Positions 6,991 to 16,284 of a stretch of DNA of 64,000 nt are shown here, one piece after another. The notes beneath the pieces are model-generated. The model was not told the DNA's origin and searched no databases. It saw only the letters and a list, made by a program, of their open reading frames with translations. Every line of letters begins with the position of its first letter. The first letter of the stretch is position 1. A program made the translations under genes and the position numbers. Source of the DNA: Sulfuritalea sp. (GTDB lineage Bacteria; Pseudomonadota; Gammaproteobacteria; Burkholderiales; Rhodocyclaceae); NCBI GenBank assembly GCA_016710465.1, contig JADJVS010000016.1, positions 496,001 through 560,000 of the forward strand, in the 5' to 3' direction.

Positions 6991-8043
6991 TTAAGCACCA
7001 ACAGCTATTGGCTTTCTGAGCTTCGCAGCAAGATTCTCAGCTTGCAAATGCGTGTATCGCTTGAGCATCTGCAATGTCTTGTGACCTGAAACAGCGGCCA
7101 TCTCCAATACTGAAAAGTCTCCACGTTCCGCCAAACGCGACAACGCCTCATGACGAAGATCATGGAATGTGAAATCCTTGATCTTCGCTCGTTGACAGGC
7201 ATACATGAATGCGTGATAGAGAGTCATTCTCTCAACTGGAAACACTGCCCCTCCCTTCTTGGGCCGAGGCAACCGCTTCAATGTCAAGATCGCTAATTCC
7301 GATAGCGGAACAGCCCGCGGCTCTTGATTCTTGATTTTGTCTGGATCACGCAGCATCGCCAAGTTGCGCTTGAAATCGATGTCACACCATGCAAGCTGAA
7401 GGAGTTCGCCTTGACGCATTGCTGTCTCAATGGCTAGCGTGACCGCTGGCATCAGCAACTTGTTGCGACTGCCCTGGCACTCGGCCATCAACTTACCCAT
7501 TTCTTTGGCTGTAAGCCGGCGATCTCGACTTTTGCCCTCTGCCGGCTTGCGAATCTTGTCGATCACATTCCCACGCGGCAAAGTCATTCCCAGTTCGTCT
7601 TCAGCGAATCCGAGAATTTTGGAGAGCATGTAAAGCTCTTTCCTAACCGTCGACTCTCCAACTTTCCTTCGCTCACTCTCGCCGGACAAGCGCCCGTCGC
7701 GATAACTACGAATGATCTTTTGGTCGATGGCAGCCAGAGAGTATTCCCCCATAACCTCATTCAGACGGTCGCATTGGAAACGCCAAGCTTCTTTGTTATC
7801 TTCGCGCTGGCGATAGTGCTTGGGCGCGAAGTCTCTGATGAATTCTTTGATGATGTCGCCAAGTGTCGTTCGCTCAGCTTCGTTTGATGAGACGTAGACA
7901 CCTCGATCAATATCCGTCTCAACCTTTCTTGCCCACGCCTCTGCATCGACCTTCTTTTCGAAGGTCTTGGAGTCAATCGGATAACCCTTGCGCCGGATGA
8001 CAGCCTGCCACCAGCCATTGTCTCGCTGCTTGAATGTCGCCAT
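6991..8043 (-). CDS. Tyrosine recombinase, integrase 1 (tRNA-Ser specific)
   Basis: The 350-residue integrase has an N-terminal arm-binding domain (WWQAVIRRKGYPIDSKTFEKK), a SAM-like core-binding domain around residues 60-170, and a catalytic domain. Catalytic residues are visible: the first Arg in TAMRQGEL near 210, HDLRHEALSR near 294 with the H-x-x-R pair, GHKTLQ, and the tyrosine in KRYTHLQ near 332. GAGG lies 6 bases before the ATG. It lies 121 bases from the 59-bp tRNA-Ser fragment, which its start faces. It is clearly homologous to integrase 2, which has the same arrangement at the other fragment, and is assumed to have inserted region A. Confidence 0.95.
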   Translation of the reverse strand: MATFKQRDNGWWQAVIRRKGYPIDSKTFEKKVDAEAWARKVETDIDRGVYVSSNEAERTTLGDIIKEFIRDFAPKHYRQREDNKEAWRFQCDRLNEVMGEYSLAAIDQKIIRSYRDGRLSGESERRKVGESTVRKELYMLSKILGFAEDELGMTLPRGNVIDKIRKPAEGKSRDRRLTAKEMGKLMAECQGSRNKLLMPAVTLAIETAMRQGELLQLAWCDIDFKRNLAMLRDPDKIKNQEPRAVPLSELAILTLKRLPRPKKGGAVFPVERMTLYHAFMYACQRAKIKDFTFHDLRHEALSRLAERGDFSVLEMAAVSGHKTLQMLKRYTHLQAENLAAKLRKPIAVGA

Positions 8044-8070
8044 CGCTAACCTCAGTACTCATAAACCAAT

Positions 8071-8088
8071 GTTCCCGAATTGTTCCCA
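8071..8088. repeat. Candidate arm-type sites for integrase 1
   Basis: GTTCCC occurs at 8071 and 8082, spaced 11 bases, between integrase 1 and its att site. The one-helical-turn spacing matches the direct repeats found at the other two integrases, although the sequence differs. Confidence 0.45.
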
Positions 8089-8164
8089 AACGGGTTTTCC
8101 AATGATAATATAAGTGCCTGAAAGTACCACCAGCACTGGCTTTACTTAAGAAAAAATCGCATGA

Positions 8165-8223
8165 CTGGAAAGCGTGTTTAGGATAATATCCTAACGAGGG
8201 TTCGAATCCCTCCCTCTCCGCCA
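8165..8223 (+). repeat. att site: tRNA-Ser(GGA) 3' fragment, junction of two elements
   Basis: This 59-bp sequence runs from the anticodon loop CTGGAAA through a long variable arm (TTAGGATAATATCCTAA) and T-arm GGGTTCGAATCCC to the CCA end. It is identical to 46527-46585. There is no 5' half upstream, so it is an attachment-site copy and not a working tRNA. The anticodon GGA identifies serine. Confidence 0.93.
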
Positions 8224-8293
8224 ACTACCTTGTTTTTACAGGATATTTGGCAAAATCATCCACGAGATGGCAGGCCGTAGCAGAAGCGAAACA

Positions 8294-8314
8294 GCCGACG
8301 AAAGTCGGTTTTTT
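8294..8314 (+). terminator. Rho-independent terminator
   Basis: CCGAC-GAAA-GTCGG followed by six T lies just inside the left end of region B. A GAAA tetraloop and T-run make this a clear intrinsic terminator on the plus strand. It could terminate transcripts reading through the tRNA fragment. Confidence 0.75.
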
Positions 8315-8324
8315 GCTTTCTACT

Positions 8325-8388
8325 GCCCCGAAAAAGCCCCGAATGTCCCTTGATGGACTTGGATGTTTGCCTCGAATTTGCCCCGAGT
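8325..8388. repeat. Candidate arm-type sites, left end of region B
   Basis: GCCCCGAA begins at 8325 and 8336, 11 bases apart, and GCCCCGAGT at 8380 is a further degenerate copy. The same GCCCCGAAT pair with 11-base spacing lies beside integrase 2 at 46434-46453. Matching repeats at both ends of the element are expected for lambda-type integrase arm sites. Confidence 0.6.
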
Positions 8389-8509
8389 AGTTGCCGGGGT
8401 CCAAGCCTCCTCATCAGGGAATGCTCAAGATCATGCAGAACCTCGCTGACGATCCACTGCTGACCAACCCGCACCACATGGCATTAGGCCACCTCGCGTG
8501 CCACCCTTA

Positions 8510-11500
8510 CTATTGAACGTTGAGTAGATCCTCAAACTCCTCCGCCGCCACATCGAACGTCCCGTTGTACATGTCATTTGCCAGCCCGCGCTTCTGAGAA
8601 AGCAACTGATCGAGCTTTTCCTCGAACGTCAGAAAATCCTCGGCCACGATCGTTGGGCAATACACCGAGACATCCCGAGTCTGGCCAATCCGGTATGCGC
8701 GGTCGGTGGCCTGGTCTTCCTTTGCCGGGTTCCATGGACGTGTGAAATGAATAACGTGATTCGCGGCTTGGATATTGAGACCGAAGCCAGCCGCGATTGG
8801 GGAAAGAATCAGCACGTTAAAACCGCTATGGGATTGAAACTCATCAATGTACTTTTGTCGGCTTTCCGGTGCGCGGCTATCGGTCTTCACTGCTCCGTTA
8901 ATGATCTTTGGCCGAAGCTTATAACGCTGCCCGACATAGTGCTGAAGTGTCCTTTGCATTTCCAAGAACTCGGTGAAGATCAAAACTTTCTCACCAGAGG
9001 CTCGCGAAGACAGAGAATCTAGGAGCCTGATCAGCCAATCGATCTTCGGAGAGCGGCGGCGGTATTCGTCCAAAGGTAGCGTGAGATCGGGTTGGGCACC
9101 CTCGGGTCTGGGATCGGCGCATACAGTCCTGAGTCTGTGCAGCATCCCCAGGATCGGATTCAATCGCTTCCCGGAAGGTGATGTCGTCTGGGCAGCTTGC
9201 TTGTATTGCTGAACAATCTGGTTGTACATCCGGCGCTGTTCAGACGAGACAGGTATGCGGACAAGTTCTGGTTGCTCTATGTTGAATTCGATCTTCCGAG
9301 GCAGATCGATCGCTAACTCCTGCTTGGTTCGCCGCAAAATCTGCGGCTCAACAATTGCCTTGAGATCCTTGAGGGCTTCAATCTGGGCTTGATCACCATC
9401 CCTCATCTCGATGGGGCGCCGATACTTGGTTCCGAAAACATTGAGCGGGCCCAACAGCCCTGGTTGAACAAAATCGAAAAGACACCACAAGTCGGTCAGC
9501 GAGTTTTCAACAGGGGTGCCCGTACATGCAATCTTGAACAACGCCTTTTGGACCTTTGCTGCGTCAGTGACCAGTGTTCCAGGCGTCTTGATCTTCTGCG
9601 CTTCGTCACAGACCATGATCCCCCAGGTCTGCGTGCCGAGTGAAATCGACAGATCACGCATCGTCTCGTAAGTGGTGAGGACCAGATTGGCGCCATCCAT
9701 CCAGCCGGCTTCCAGAAACCTCGTCATGCCTTGATCCAGAAGAGCCTGGTCAATCAATGGTCGCGCGACCTTTTTACTGGCCAGCACTTCTCCATAGAGG
9801 GTTAGCACTCTCGCAAATCCTGGCGCAAAGAATTTTTCCATTTCCCGTTGCCAGTTCTCTAGGAGGCTGACCGGAGCAACGATGAGAACGGGCTTGGCGT
9901 CCGGCTTCTGTAGATACCAGGCTATGAACGTCAGGAGTTGAAGCGTCTTACCTAAACCCATGTCGTCTGCTACTAAGCATCCAGAACAGTATTTAGATGT
10001 CGCACTCCAGAGATGCTGAAGCCAAGCAACTCCAGTCTTCTGGTGATCCTTCAATTCGCCGATCAGCGAACCAGGAAGGTTCGGGGTCGCCGGTGAAGTC
10101 TTGTCGAACGAGAGTCGTTGGCTACGAATTTCGTCATATGTGCCTTCGAGATAGTCCTGATGTTCAAGATTGATCTTGATTATTGGGGCAACGCGTCGTT
10201 TAGCCGATACTTCCTGCAGATGAGCGGGACGCTCACCATTTTCTATTGCACACAACGCCGCTCTTGCAACTTGTACGATTTCTCTGGCCTCGCTAACCTT
10301 GATTGGGGTTGGCAACCCAGGATACGTAAACTCACTATCGCCTTGCTTGGCGGCCTGATCGACAGCTGCCTCAAAGCGGCCCAAGTCGTCTTCTGTCTTA
10401 AGGGACACCTGGACTGGCACTGGAGCCTCGGACGACGGCTCTGTTTCACTAATTACAACGACCGCGTCACCAGGCACCCACGGACTATCTTTGGTCTGTT
10501 TGACTATGAACGGCGAGTAGTATGGCTTTCGCTCACCAATATCGAGTAGCCGTTGCGAGTATTGGGAAAACTCAAATACATCGCCGACAGTGATTTGCGG
10601 TGTTGGACTTTGCCAACGCGAATGCGTCTCCCGTAACCGAGCAAGCTTTTCCGCTGTATCACCGCGCAACTCAATTTCAAATCCTCGCCAGAAGAAGCAA
10701 GGAAAACCCTCATCAGACTTTTCCTGTATTTCCTGAATGAATTTCTCCAACTCTTCCGGAGAATTGACTTGTAAGTACTCACAGGCAGGTATTACTCCTG
10801 GCCGAGTAGCGGAGATTGCCACCTCAAGGCTGAGTACATTGCCGATTGCATCGCTCTCAACGGAAAAATCGAAAGTGTAAAAACCAATCCCGCCGTCGTG
10901 GAGCGATCGTTCGTAGTCCTCTGGCGATACAACCTCTGCGGCCTCCCCACCAAGCAAGGCATAGGGATTGCGCAAGAACACTTGCGCGCGCTTTCCAGCA
11001 ATTCGCCGATTCGGAAAGCGCTTAATCTCAGACAACACACGCTTGACCTGGGGAGTCACAGCAACATGCAACTGACCTTGGCCTAGTACAGCGATGTTGT
11101 AGAAATCCGGTACAGAATTTCTCCCATCGAATAAATCAAGCCAATTGGCAGGAGCATCCTCAAACAAGGGTTGAATCTCGACAACCTTTGTGCCACCAAC
11201 GTCTAACTGGTGAACACTCAAGTTCAGCTTTTCCGGGGTCAGCACTACGGTACGGTAGAGAAAATCATCCATAGCCGCACCAGCGGCTTCTGCCAGTTTT
11301 CGAACCCGTCCCCAATAAATGAAGTTGTCCGAGCCGTTTTCCGCTCGCAATCGGGAATCTGCCCGGCTAGCTATCGAGTTGCATAACTCCCACGAAGTTC
11401 TAGGCAGTAGATAGCTCTGCTCACCGACACGGATGTATCCGCCACCTTCATAGCGAGCATCGACGATTGTGCCCCCGCTTGACGAATTCCAACCCGTGAT

Positions 11501-11815
11501 ACGAATCTCGAATCTCTCATCCGTCAGACTCCCTGCACTCGCAAGAGACGGAGCGCAATCTAGCTGATTAGGAAGTCCGAGTAGCTTGATGCTGTCTCTG
11601 TGTTCTTCAGCGTCAAGCAATTCGAAAATAGAACGCCACTCCACGAGGACATCGCCATCAATTCTTCGTGCCTGCCCGAGCTCAATCAGTTGATCAACAT
11701 AGATCTCGACAGCTGAGTATCCATCTGATGTCGCAAAAACGAGTCCTCGCGGATCAAGGCTCTCGTATGCGGATGTCACATTCGGTATCTTTTTCCGAAG
11801 AAATTCGAAAACCAT
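8510..11815 (-). CDS. zorD: Zorya type I ZorD, SNF2-family helicase/nuclease
   Basis: This 1101-residue protein is the effector of the Zorya anti-phage system; ZorD is known to act on invading DNA. The first 550 residues carry no motif I can name. The SNF2 motor follows: Walker A DDMGLGKT near residue 618, VLIVAPVSLLENWQREM, the DEAQ box CDEAQKIKTPG, ACTGTPVENSLTDLW, and the helicase C half with RAYRIGQTRDVSVY. It starts on a TAATG overlap with zorC, so the pair is translationally coupled, and it is the last gene of the run. No damage is seen. Family and system assignment rest on the full zorABCD order. Confidence 0.93.
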   Translation of the reverse strand: MVFEFLRKKIPNVTSAYESLDPRGLVFATSDGYSAVEIYVDQLIELGQARRIDGDVLVEWRSIFELLDAEEHRDSIKLLGLPNQLDCAPSLASAGSLTDERFEIRITGWNSSSGGTIVDARYEGGGYIRVGEQSYLLPRTSWELCNSIASRADSRLRAENGSDNFIYWGRVRKLAEAAGAAMDDFLYRTVVLTPEKLNLSVHQLDVGGTKVVEIQPLFEDAPANWLDLFDGRNSVPDFYNIAVLGQGQLHVAVTPQVKRVLSEIKRFPNRRIAGKRAQVFLRNPYALLGGEAAEVVSPEDYERSLHDGGIGFYTFDFSVESDAIGNVLSLEVAISATRPGVIPACEYLQVNSPEELEKFIQEIQEKSDEGFPCFFWRGFEIELRGDTAEKLARLRETHSRWQSPTPQITVGDVFEFSQYSQRLLDIGERKPYYSPFIVKQTKDSPWVPGDAVVVISETEPSSEAPVPVQVSLKTEDDLGRFEAAVDQAAKQGDSEFTYPGLPTPIKVSEAREIVQVARAALCAIENGERPAHLQEVSAKRRVAPIIKINLEHQDYLEGTYDEIRSQRLSFDKTSPATPNLPGSLIGELKDHQKTGVAWLQHLWSATSKYCSGCLVADDMGLGKTLQLLTFIAWYLQKPDAKPVLIVAPVSLLENWQREMEKFFAPGFARVLTLYGEVLASKKVARPLIDQALLDQGMTRFLEAGWMDGANLVLTTYETMRDLSISLGTQTWGIMVCDEAQKIKTPGTLVTDAAKVQKALFKIACTGTPVENSLTDLWCLFDFVQPGLLGPLNVFGTKYRRPIEMRDGDQAQIEALKDLKAIVEPQILRRTKQELAIDLPRKIEFNIEQPELVRIPVSSEQRRMYNQIVQQYKQAAQTTSPSGKRLNPILGMLHRLRTVCADPRPEGAQPDLTLPLDEYRRRSPKIDWLIRLLDSLSSRASGEKVLIFTEFLEMQRTLQHYVGQRYKLRPKIINGAVKTDSRAPESRQKYIDEFQSHSGFNVLILSPIAAGFGLNIQAANHVIHFTRPWNPAKEDQATDRAYRIGQTRDVSVYCPTIVAEDFLTFEEKLDQLLSQKRGLANDMYNGTFDVAAEEFEDLLNVQ

Positions 11816-13428
11816 TAGTTATCCCATCTGACGCTACGACTGCTTGCGTAATAGCCTTCGGCTTTGTTTTTATAAATAAATGATGCATTGCTCAGGTACT
11901 CGGCAACGGCACCGACCCCTTGATCATGACGGACCCAAAACGCACCACCCTCCTTGCGTCTGTCCAATATTTTTAGCTGATATCTTTCTGTAAGCTCTTT
12001 AAGGCTCATAGGATCGGGACCAATGCTAAGTCTTGCGAAGGACTCCTGGAATCGGGATTCCCAGTCGCCCTGATGGGCCAGCCCGTCGGGCTGGCCCCAG
12101 TTGTTGACGAGTACGCAGTGCCCAGCCGCCCGAAGGTCTTGGTAGGAAATGCTACCGACGTAGCTAGTATTCGGGATTAGATTCCGTGCAGTGCTCTCTT
12201 CATATCCCCAGCATTTGCCAACTTCACCAAACTCGACAAAGTAATATTTTCCAATCCGCATGATAAAAGCGTTGTTTGTAGCAGATGCTCCCTTGAGTTC
12301 ACTGTATCGCCCGATCTTGTTACCAAGCAGTTTCGGATAGCTCTCTCTGGCATGCTTTCCCAAGACTAAATGCACGTAGGACATCTGATCGAGAAACTGC
12401 ATCCAAAACTCGTATCGACGCCGATTCATGCCGTCGTCGGCATGCAGCGTCTTGAAGAAATCTTTCAGATCCTCAAGCACCAGCCACCGCTGAATCATGC
12501 GCTTCGTCTCCGGCTTGACTCGATCCCAATTTCGCTGTTTCCCGAGCGTGGGGCTGTGCCAACGTGCGACCGCATGAAACTTCAGGCCTTCATGGGGCTC
12601 GGTTGACTCGCACTGCACGTACCGATCCAAAATCAATGCCAACCCGTCATCGTGGCAGCTTTCGTGATTCTTTAGACGTGCCAAAACGATATCTATCTTT
12701 GGTTTGAAGACTTTGTCGTTGCCGGCAGTCAGGTCATGAATGCCATGCAACAGAAGTCCGGGCCAAAACCAACTTGTTTCGGGTACGTCGAGTTGCTCGT
12801 TGAGTGACGCAACCATTGGGCAGTGCTCGGCAAACACCTCTTGGCGGTATCGTGCAAATGGCGCCTTGTCCAATATTGCGCGGTGCGTTTCATAAAGGGC
12901 CTCGAGCCATGCGGGTTTGATCCCCGTATCCAAGTACAGGGTCGGCAGTGATTTGTTTAAGTAAGTTCGTAATGCTTCCCAGTTATCCCTTGCACTGTCG
13001 TGTTTGTCGACCCGAAACGCCAAGTAGGCATTAAAGAGTCCTCGCCAAAGGTAAGGTGTCACGTTCCCGGCATCTCGCTGAGCTTCTAGTAGGCGGAGCA
13101 ATCCATCAAAGTGCGACGTCGACTCCAGAATCGTCTTTTCTCTAAGGCTAGAAATTGGGGTTAATAGGCCCCAGCAGACCAAAGCAGTCTCCATCCAGGA
13201 CAACGGATCACTCTTTTTCGCCGCTGACCAGACCAAGAAGGTCCTTAGTGCCATCATGACAATCTCGTCGGATGGCACAGGCGGCCCTAGCTCGCGAAGT
13301 TGAGCGGCGATCAATTCTTTAGCCTGAACAATTGCTTCGGTAGCGTGAATGGGGATTCCCCTGAACCCATGCTCTTGAGCATTCAGCCTGTTGGAAAACC
13401 TGCTAAGAAGGCTCACCCTAGTCATCAC
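11815..13428 (-). CDS. zorC: Zorya type I ZorC (EH-signature protein)
   Basis: This 537-residue soluble protein sits in the third position of a zorA-zorB-zorC-zorD set. ZorC proteins carry the EH_Signature domain and are thought to bind phage DNA and link the ZorAB motor to ZorD. The C-terminal half has YVHLVLGKHARESYPKL and LRAAGHCVLVNNWGQPDG, in keeping with that domain. It starts with an ATGA overlap on zorB and ends with a TAATG overlap on zorD. Without the neighbours I would not have named it; with them the assignment is strong. Confidence 0.9.
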   Translation of the reverse strand: MMTRVSLLSRFSNRLNAQEHGFRGIPIHATEAIVQAKELIAAQLRELGPPVPSDEIVMMALRTFLVWSAAKKSDPLSWMETALVCWGLLTPISSLREKTILESTSHFDGLLRLLEAQRDAGNVTPYLWRGLFNAYLAFRVDKHDSARDNWEALRTYLNKSLPTLYLDTGIKPAWLEALYETHRAILDKAPFARYRQEVFAEHCPMVASLNEQLDVPETSWFWPGLLLHGIHDLTAGNDKVFKPKIDIVLARLKNHESCHDDGLALILDRYVQCESTEPHEGLKFHAVARWHSPTLGKQRNWDRVKPETKRMIQRWLVLEDLKDFFKTLHADDGMNRRRYEFWMQFLDQMSYVHLVLGKHARESYPKLLGNKIGRYSELKGASATNNAFIMRIGKYYFVEFGEVGKCWGYEESTARNLIPNTSYVGSISYQDLRAAGHCVLVNNWGQPDGLAHQGDWESRFQESFARLSIGPDPMSLKELTERYQLKILDRRKEGGAFWVRHDQGVGAVAEYLSNASFIYKNKAEGYYASSRSVRWDN

Positions 13429-14153
13429 AGGACTCGGGACCTACAGGTCCCAAAACCGTCAACCTCATCGCTTGGAGGTCGAGACTCGCTTTTTGTCGAC
13501 GATGCACCATCCTTGTAACCAAGAAATTCGAGCCGGAACTCTACTCGCTGGGCCTCGTGACTTGACCTGTTGCCCGCATCATTGAATGAATAGCCGCCAA
13601 CCAGAAATAGGTCTCGGACAACTTGCTTCTCCTCCAGCGTCAAACCACGTTCGTTAGCGCCCGGATTCTCAAACAATCCACAAAGAACCTCTTCCGCCCG
13701 ACGCATGCTCAACTGCAAGTTGTGCAAGTAGGTGCCGCTTTTTGATGCATAGCCCTCGATAACGACCCGGCGCAGCAACTGTCTGTCAGGATTCTTGTTG
13801 GCGACACTGATGATTACCGGCACCACCTCGCGCAGCTTGGTCTTTGTACTGGAGGATATTCCGAAGCTATTTACGGCGAAGAAAGCCTGTGGACCAAAAT
13901 TGATTCGATTCGTCTGACAGTCCACGGTGACGTCTTTGACCCCTTCGGCGGCGCGTTTTATCTCCTCACAGAGATTTCTGACGCGCTTTTCATGATCCTG
14001 CTCGGGGCCCGGATTGGTAATCACAATCAGCGATACAGCCATGACAATAAAAAACAACATCATCATGGCTGTCATCAAATCTGCGTACGAAATCCAGAAC
14101 GGCTTTTCGCCTTCTTCCTTGGCTCGACGTCGCGCTGTCGTACGTGAAAACAT
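13425..14153 (-). CDS. zorB: Zorya ZorB, MotB-like stator with OmpA domain
   Basis: ZorB pairs with ZorA to make a proton-driven membrane motor anchored to peptidoglycan. The 242-residue protein has a basic N-terminus, then PFWISYADLMTAMMMLFFIVMAVSL at about residues 18-45, where the aspartate in YADLM is the proton-carrying residue of MotB-type stators. The periplasmic OmpA-like part follows, with LRRVVIEGYASKSG and NLQLSMRRAEEVL near 140-170 contacting peptidoglycan. It lies 18 bases after zorA and overlaps zorC by ATGA. Confidence 0.95.
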   Translation of the reverse strand: MFSRTTARRRAKEEGEKPFWISYADLMTAMMMLFFIVMAVSLIVITNPGPEQDHEKRVRNLCEEIKRAAEGVKDVTVDCQTNRINFGPQAFFAVNSFGISSSTKTKLREVVPVIISVANKNPDRQLLRRVVIEGYASKSGTYLHNLQLSMRRAEEVLCGLFENPGANERGLTLEEKQVVRDLFLVGGYSFNDAGNRSSHEAQRVEFRLEFLGYKDGASSTKSESRPPSDEVDGFGTCRSRVL

Positions 14154-14171
14154 GATTTCTAGTCAGTTCGC

Positions 14172-16202
14172 CTACTTCTTGACTCTGGCCATCATGTCCA
14201 TCAGTTGGCCTGTCGCCGCACTTTGGGCCTGAATGGCATTACCAAGAAGCTTCACAGAATCAGATAGGTGCTTGTGGAATTCGGTGTTGTGCTTCCCCAT
14301 GTCCTCGCGGAATCGGCCGAGCTTTTCTTCCAGCAGTGTTGCGACTCCGTCAACAAACTCGTCCATGTCGTCTTTCAAGACGCCAAAGCTCTCGACCATT
14401 TTTCGCATGTCTGCAACCACGGCCTTGTTCATTCCTGCATCTTCCTTCGCTTGATCGATAATCGACCGGAGCGCCTCCACCATTGCAGTGAATCGTTCCT
14501 GTCCGGAGGCAAAGCTTTGCAGAGCCCCCTGCACGGACCGCGTCGACTCTGATAGAACCTGCCCCGTGTGATTGAGCTGCCCAAACAGCGCCTCCGCCTC
14601 CTTCATGACGCCAGTGATCTTCTCGCCAGCCTTTGTAAAGTCGTCAGCGGCCAAAGACACCATCTGAGCACCATCGTTTAGCTTCTCAATGGCGTTTATG
14701 GTTGTACTGTTCAGCGCTGAAACGTTGTCCTTGAGTGCAGCCGTCGTCTCGGCCACTTTCTCGATCAAACCGCTGACTTGGCTTTCTACTTGTGTCACGA
14801 AGCCAAGTGAATTTCGTTGAAATTCCTCTTGGCGACTTCTATCGAGCTCAGACGCTTGGCGGCGCTCCTCTTGCATGTCCGACAAAAGCAACTTGACGTT
14901 TTTCTGCACTTCGTTGACGCTGTATGCAAGTTGCTTCTGCGTTGTTTCGTTTCCGGTCTGCACCTGCTCCTTGATGGAAGCGACAAAACTCGCGATTTCC
15001 GAGTTCAACTTTACCTGCCGGCTCTCCATGTCGTCCATCAGCGCCTTGACGCGATCCGACATTGCGTTCCGCTCGCTATCGCCCGAAGTCCGAATATCCG
15101 CAACCAGCTTGTCAAACCCTGCCTGAATTGACTGCATCGACTGGGCGGCGGTCGTCATCATCTCAGTCAAGTGCCTAGTCTGATCGCCAAAGGTTTGCTG
15201 CATCTTGTCAGTGAATGCGCTCACCAGGCTTCCGAGCGTATCTGCAAGTGCATCCTGCTGCCCCCCGGTGAAGCTGCCCATGTCCTGGCGAAGTCCGGCG
15301 ACATTCGCACTCATGTCTTCGCTATGAGATATCTGCATGTCAAGTCGTGAACCGAGGTTCTGATTGAGGGACGAGAACATGCGCTCGTTGGCCTCGATCT
15401 GTCGATCAGTGATTTTGTGCAGCAGTTCAGACATCTCATTGACGAGGCTGTCCTTAAGATTTGCCGTATTGGTTTTGGTCTCCTGCGTGGCCCTCACCAG
15501 TTCCGCCAGGTAGTCCTCGCCCACGCCAGCGTCGTACAAAGAATCCAGAGACCGGCACAGATCTTCCAGCCGACGGTAGCAGACGTTTATCAGCACCTTC
15601 TCGATAAGGGTAATCACCATCGCCGCAAGAATGGCGATTGCCGATGCGACAAAGGCTTCGCGAACAGCGCCAAACAGCGCCTTCAAGCCCTGTTGGATCG
15701 CCTTTGGATCAAGTTGGGTCGGATCAAACCCATGAACCCCGACAATCAAGCCGAAGAACGTTCCGATGATGCCAATGCCAGTCAATATTCCGGGCAGGTG
15801 TTTGAAGAATTCCGAGTTAAGCCGTGCGTCGACCAGAGCGGGCCCGGTGAAGATATTTTCTGCCAGGGTGGTCGACCGAATCCGTGTGAGATGGTTCTGG
15901 TTATCTCGCTGCTCGTGGAGCGTGTCCCGGTAGCTCTGCCAGACGTCGAGAAAATACCGGTCAGAAAAGACGGAATCGAGCTCTTCCTTCGCCACGAACC
16001 CGCCAGGTCCTTTTCCACTGCGTAACCCACCGATCTGCTTGAGGGCGCGCTTAAGCTTTAATGCGACGGAAATGGCGGGAAGAAGATACCAGACCAGAAA
16101 ACCGACCACCAGAATCGATACCGCCGCAATAACGACCTGCGGCAAGGCTCCGATCAAGATGTGGAAGCTTCCGAACGCTACGGACAGCGGCTCAAATTGC
16201 AT
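14172..16202 (-). CDS. zorA: Zorya ZorA, MotA-like motor with long coiled-coil tail
   Basis: ZorA forms the ring of the Zorya motor around the ZorB dimer. In this 676-residue protein there are three to four membrane segments within the first 230 residues: VVIAAVSILVVGFLVWYLLP near 25-45, GILTGIGIIGTFFGLIVGV near 140, and SAIAILAAMVITLIEKVLI near 185. The rest is a long cytoplasmic tail rich in Q, K and E with heptad character, as known for ZorA tails that transmit the signal. It begins 82 bases after the upstream NTPase gene. The combined type I set is complete. Confidence 0.95.
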   Translation of the reverse strand: MQFEPLSVAFGSFHILIGALPQVVIAAVSILVVGFLVWYLLPAISVALKLKRALKQIGGLRSGKGPGGFVAKEELDSVFSDRYFLDVWQSYRDTLHEQRDNQNHLTRIRSTTLAENIFTGPALVDARLNSEFFKHLPGILTGIGIIGTFFGLIVGVHGFDPTQLDPKAIQQGLKALFGAVREAFVASAIAILAAMVITLIEKVLINVCYRRLEDLCRSLDSLYDAGVGEDYLAELVRATQETKTNTANLKDSLVNEMSELLHKITDRQIEANERMFSSLNQNLGSRLDMQISHSEDMSANVAGLRQDMGSFTGGQQDALADTLGSLVSAFTDKMQQTFGDQTRHLTEMMTTAAQSMQSIQAGFDKLVADIRTSGDSERNAMSDRVKALMDDMESRQVKLNSEIASFVASIKEQVQTGNETTQKQLAYSVNEVQKNVKLLLSDMQEERRQASELDRSRQEEFQRNSLGFVTQVESQVSGLIEKVAETTAALKDNVSALNSTTINAIEKLNDGAQMVSLAADDFTKAGEKITGVMKEAEALFGQLNHTGQVLSESTRSVQGALQSFASGQERFTAMVEALRSIIDQAKEDAGMNKAVVADMRKMVESFGVLKDDMDEFVDGVATLLEEKLGRFREDMGKHNTEFHKHLSDSVKLLGNAIQAQSAATGQLMDMMARVKK

Positions 16203-16284
16203 TCGTTTCTCCCTTCGCCAATGGCGCGCGCCTCGGCGATGTTGTTAGGACCACATTCTAGGTGTTTGGCATCGCACAATGCGA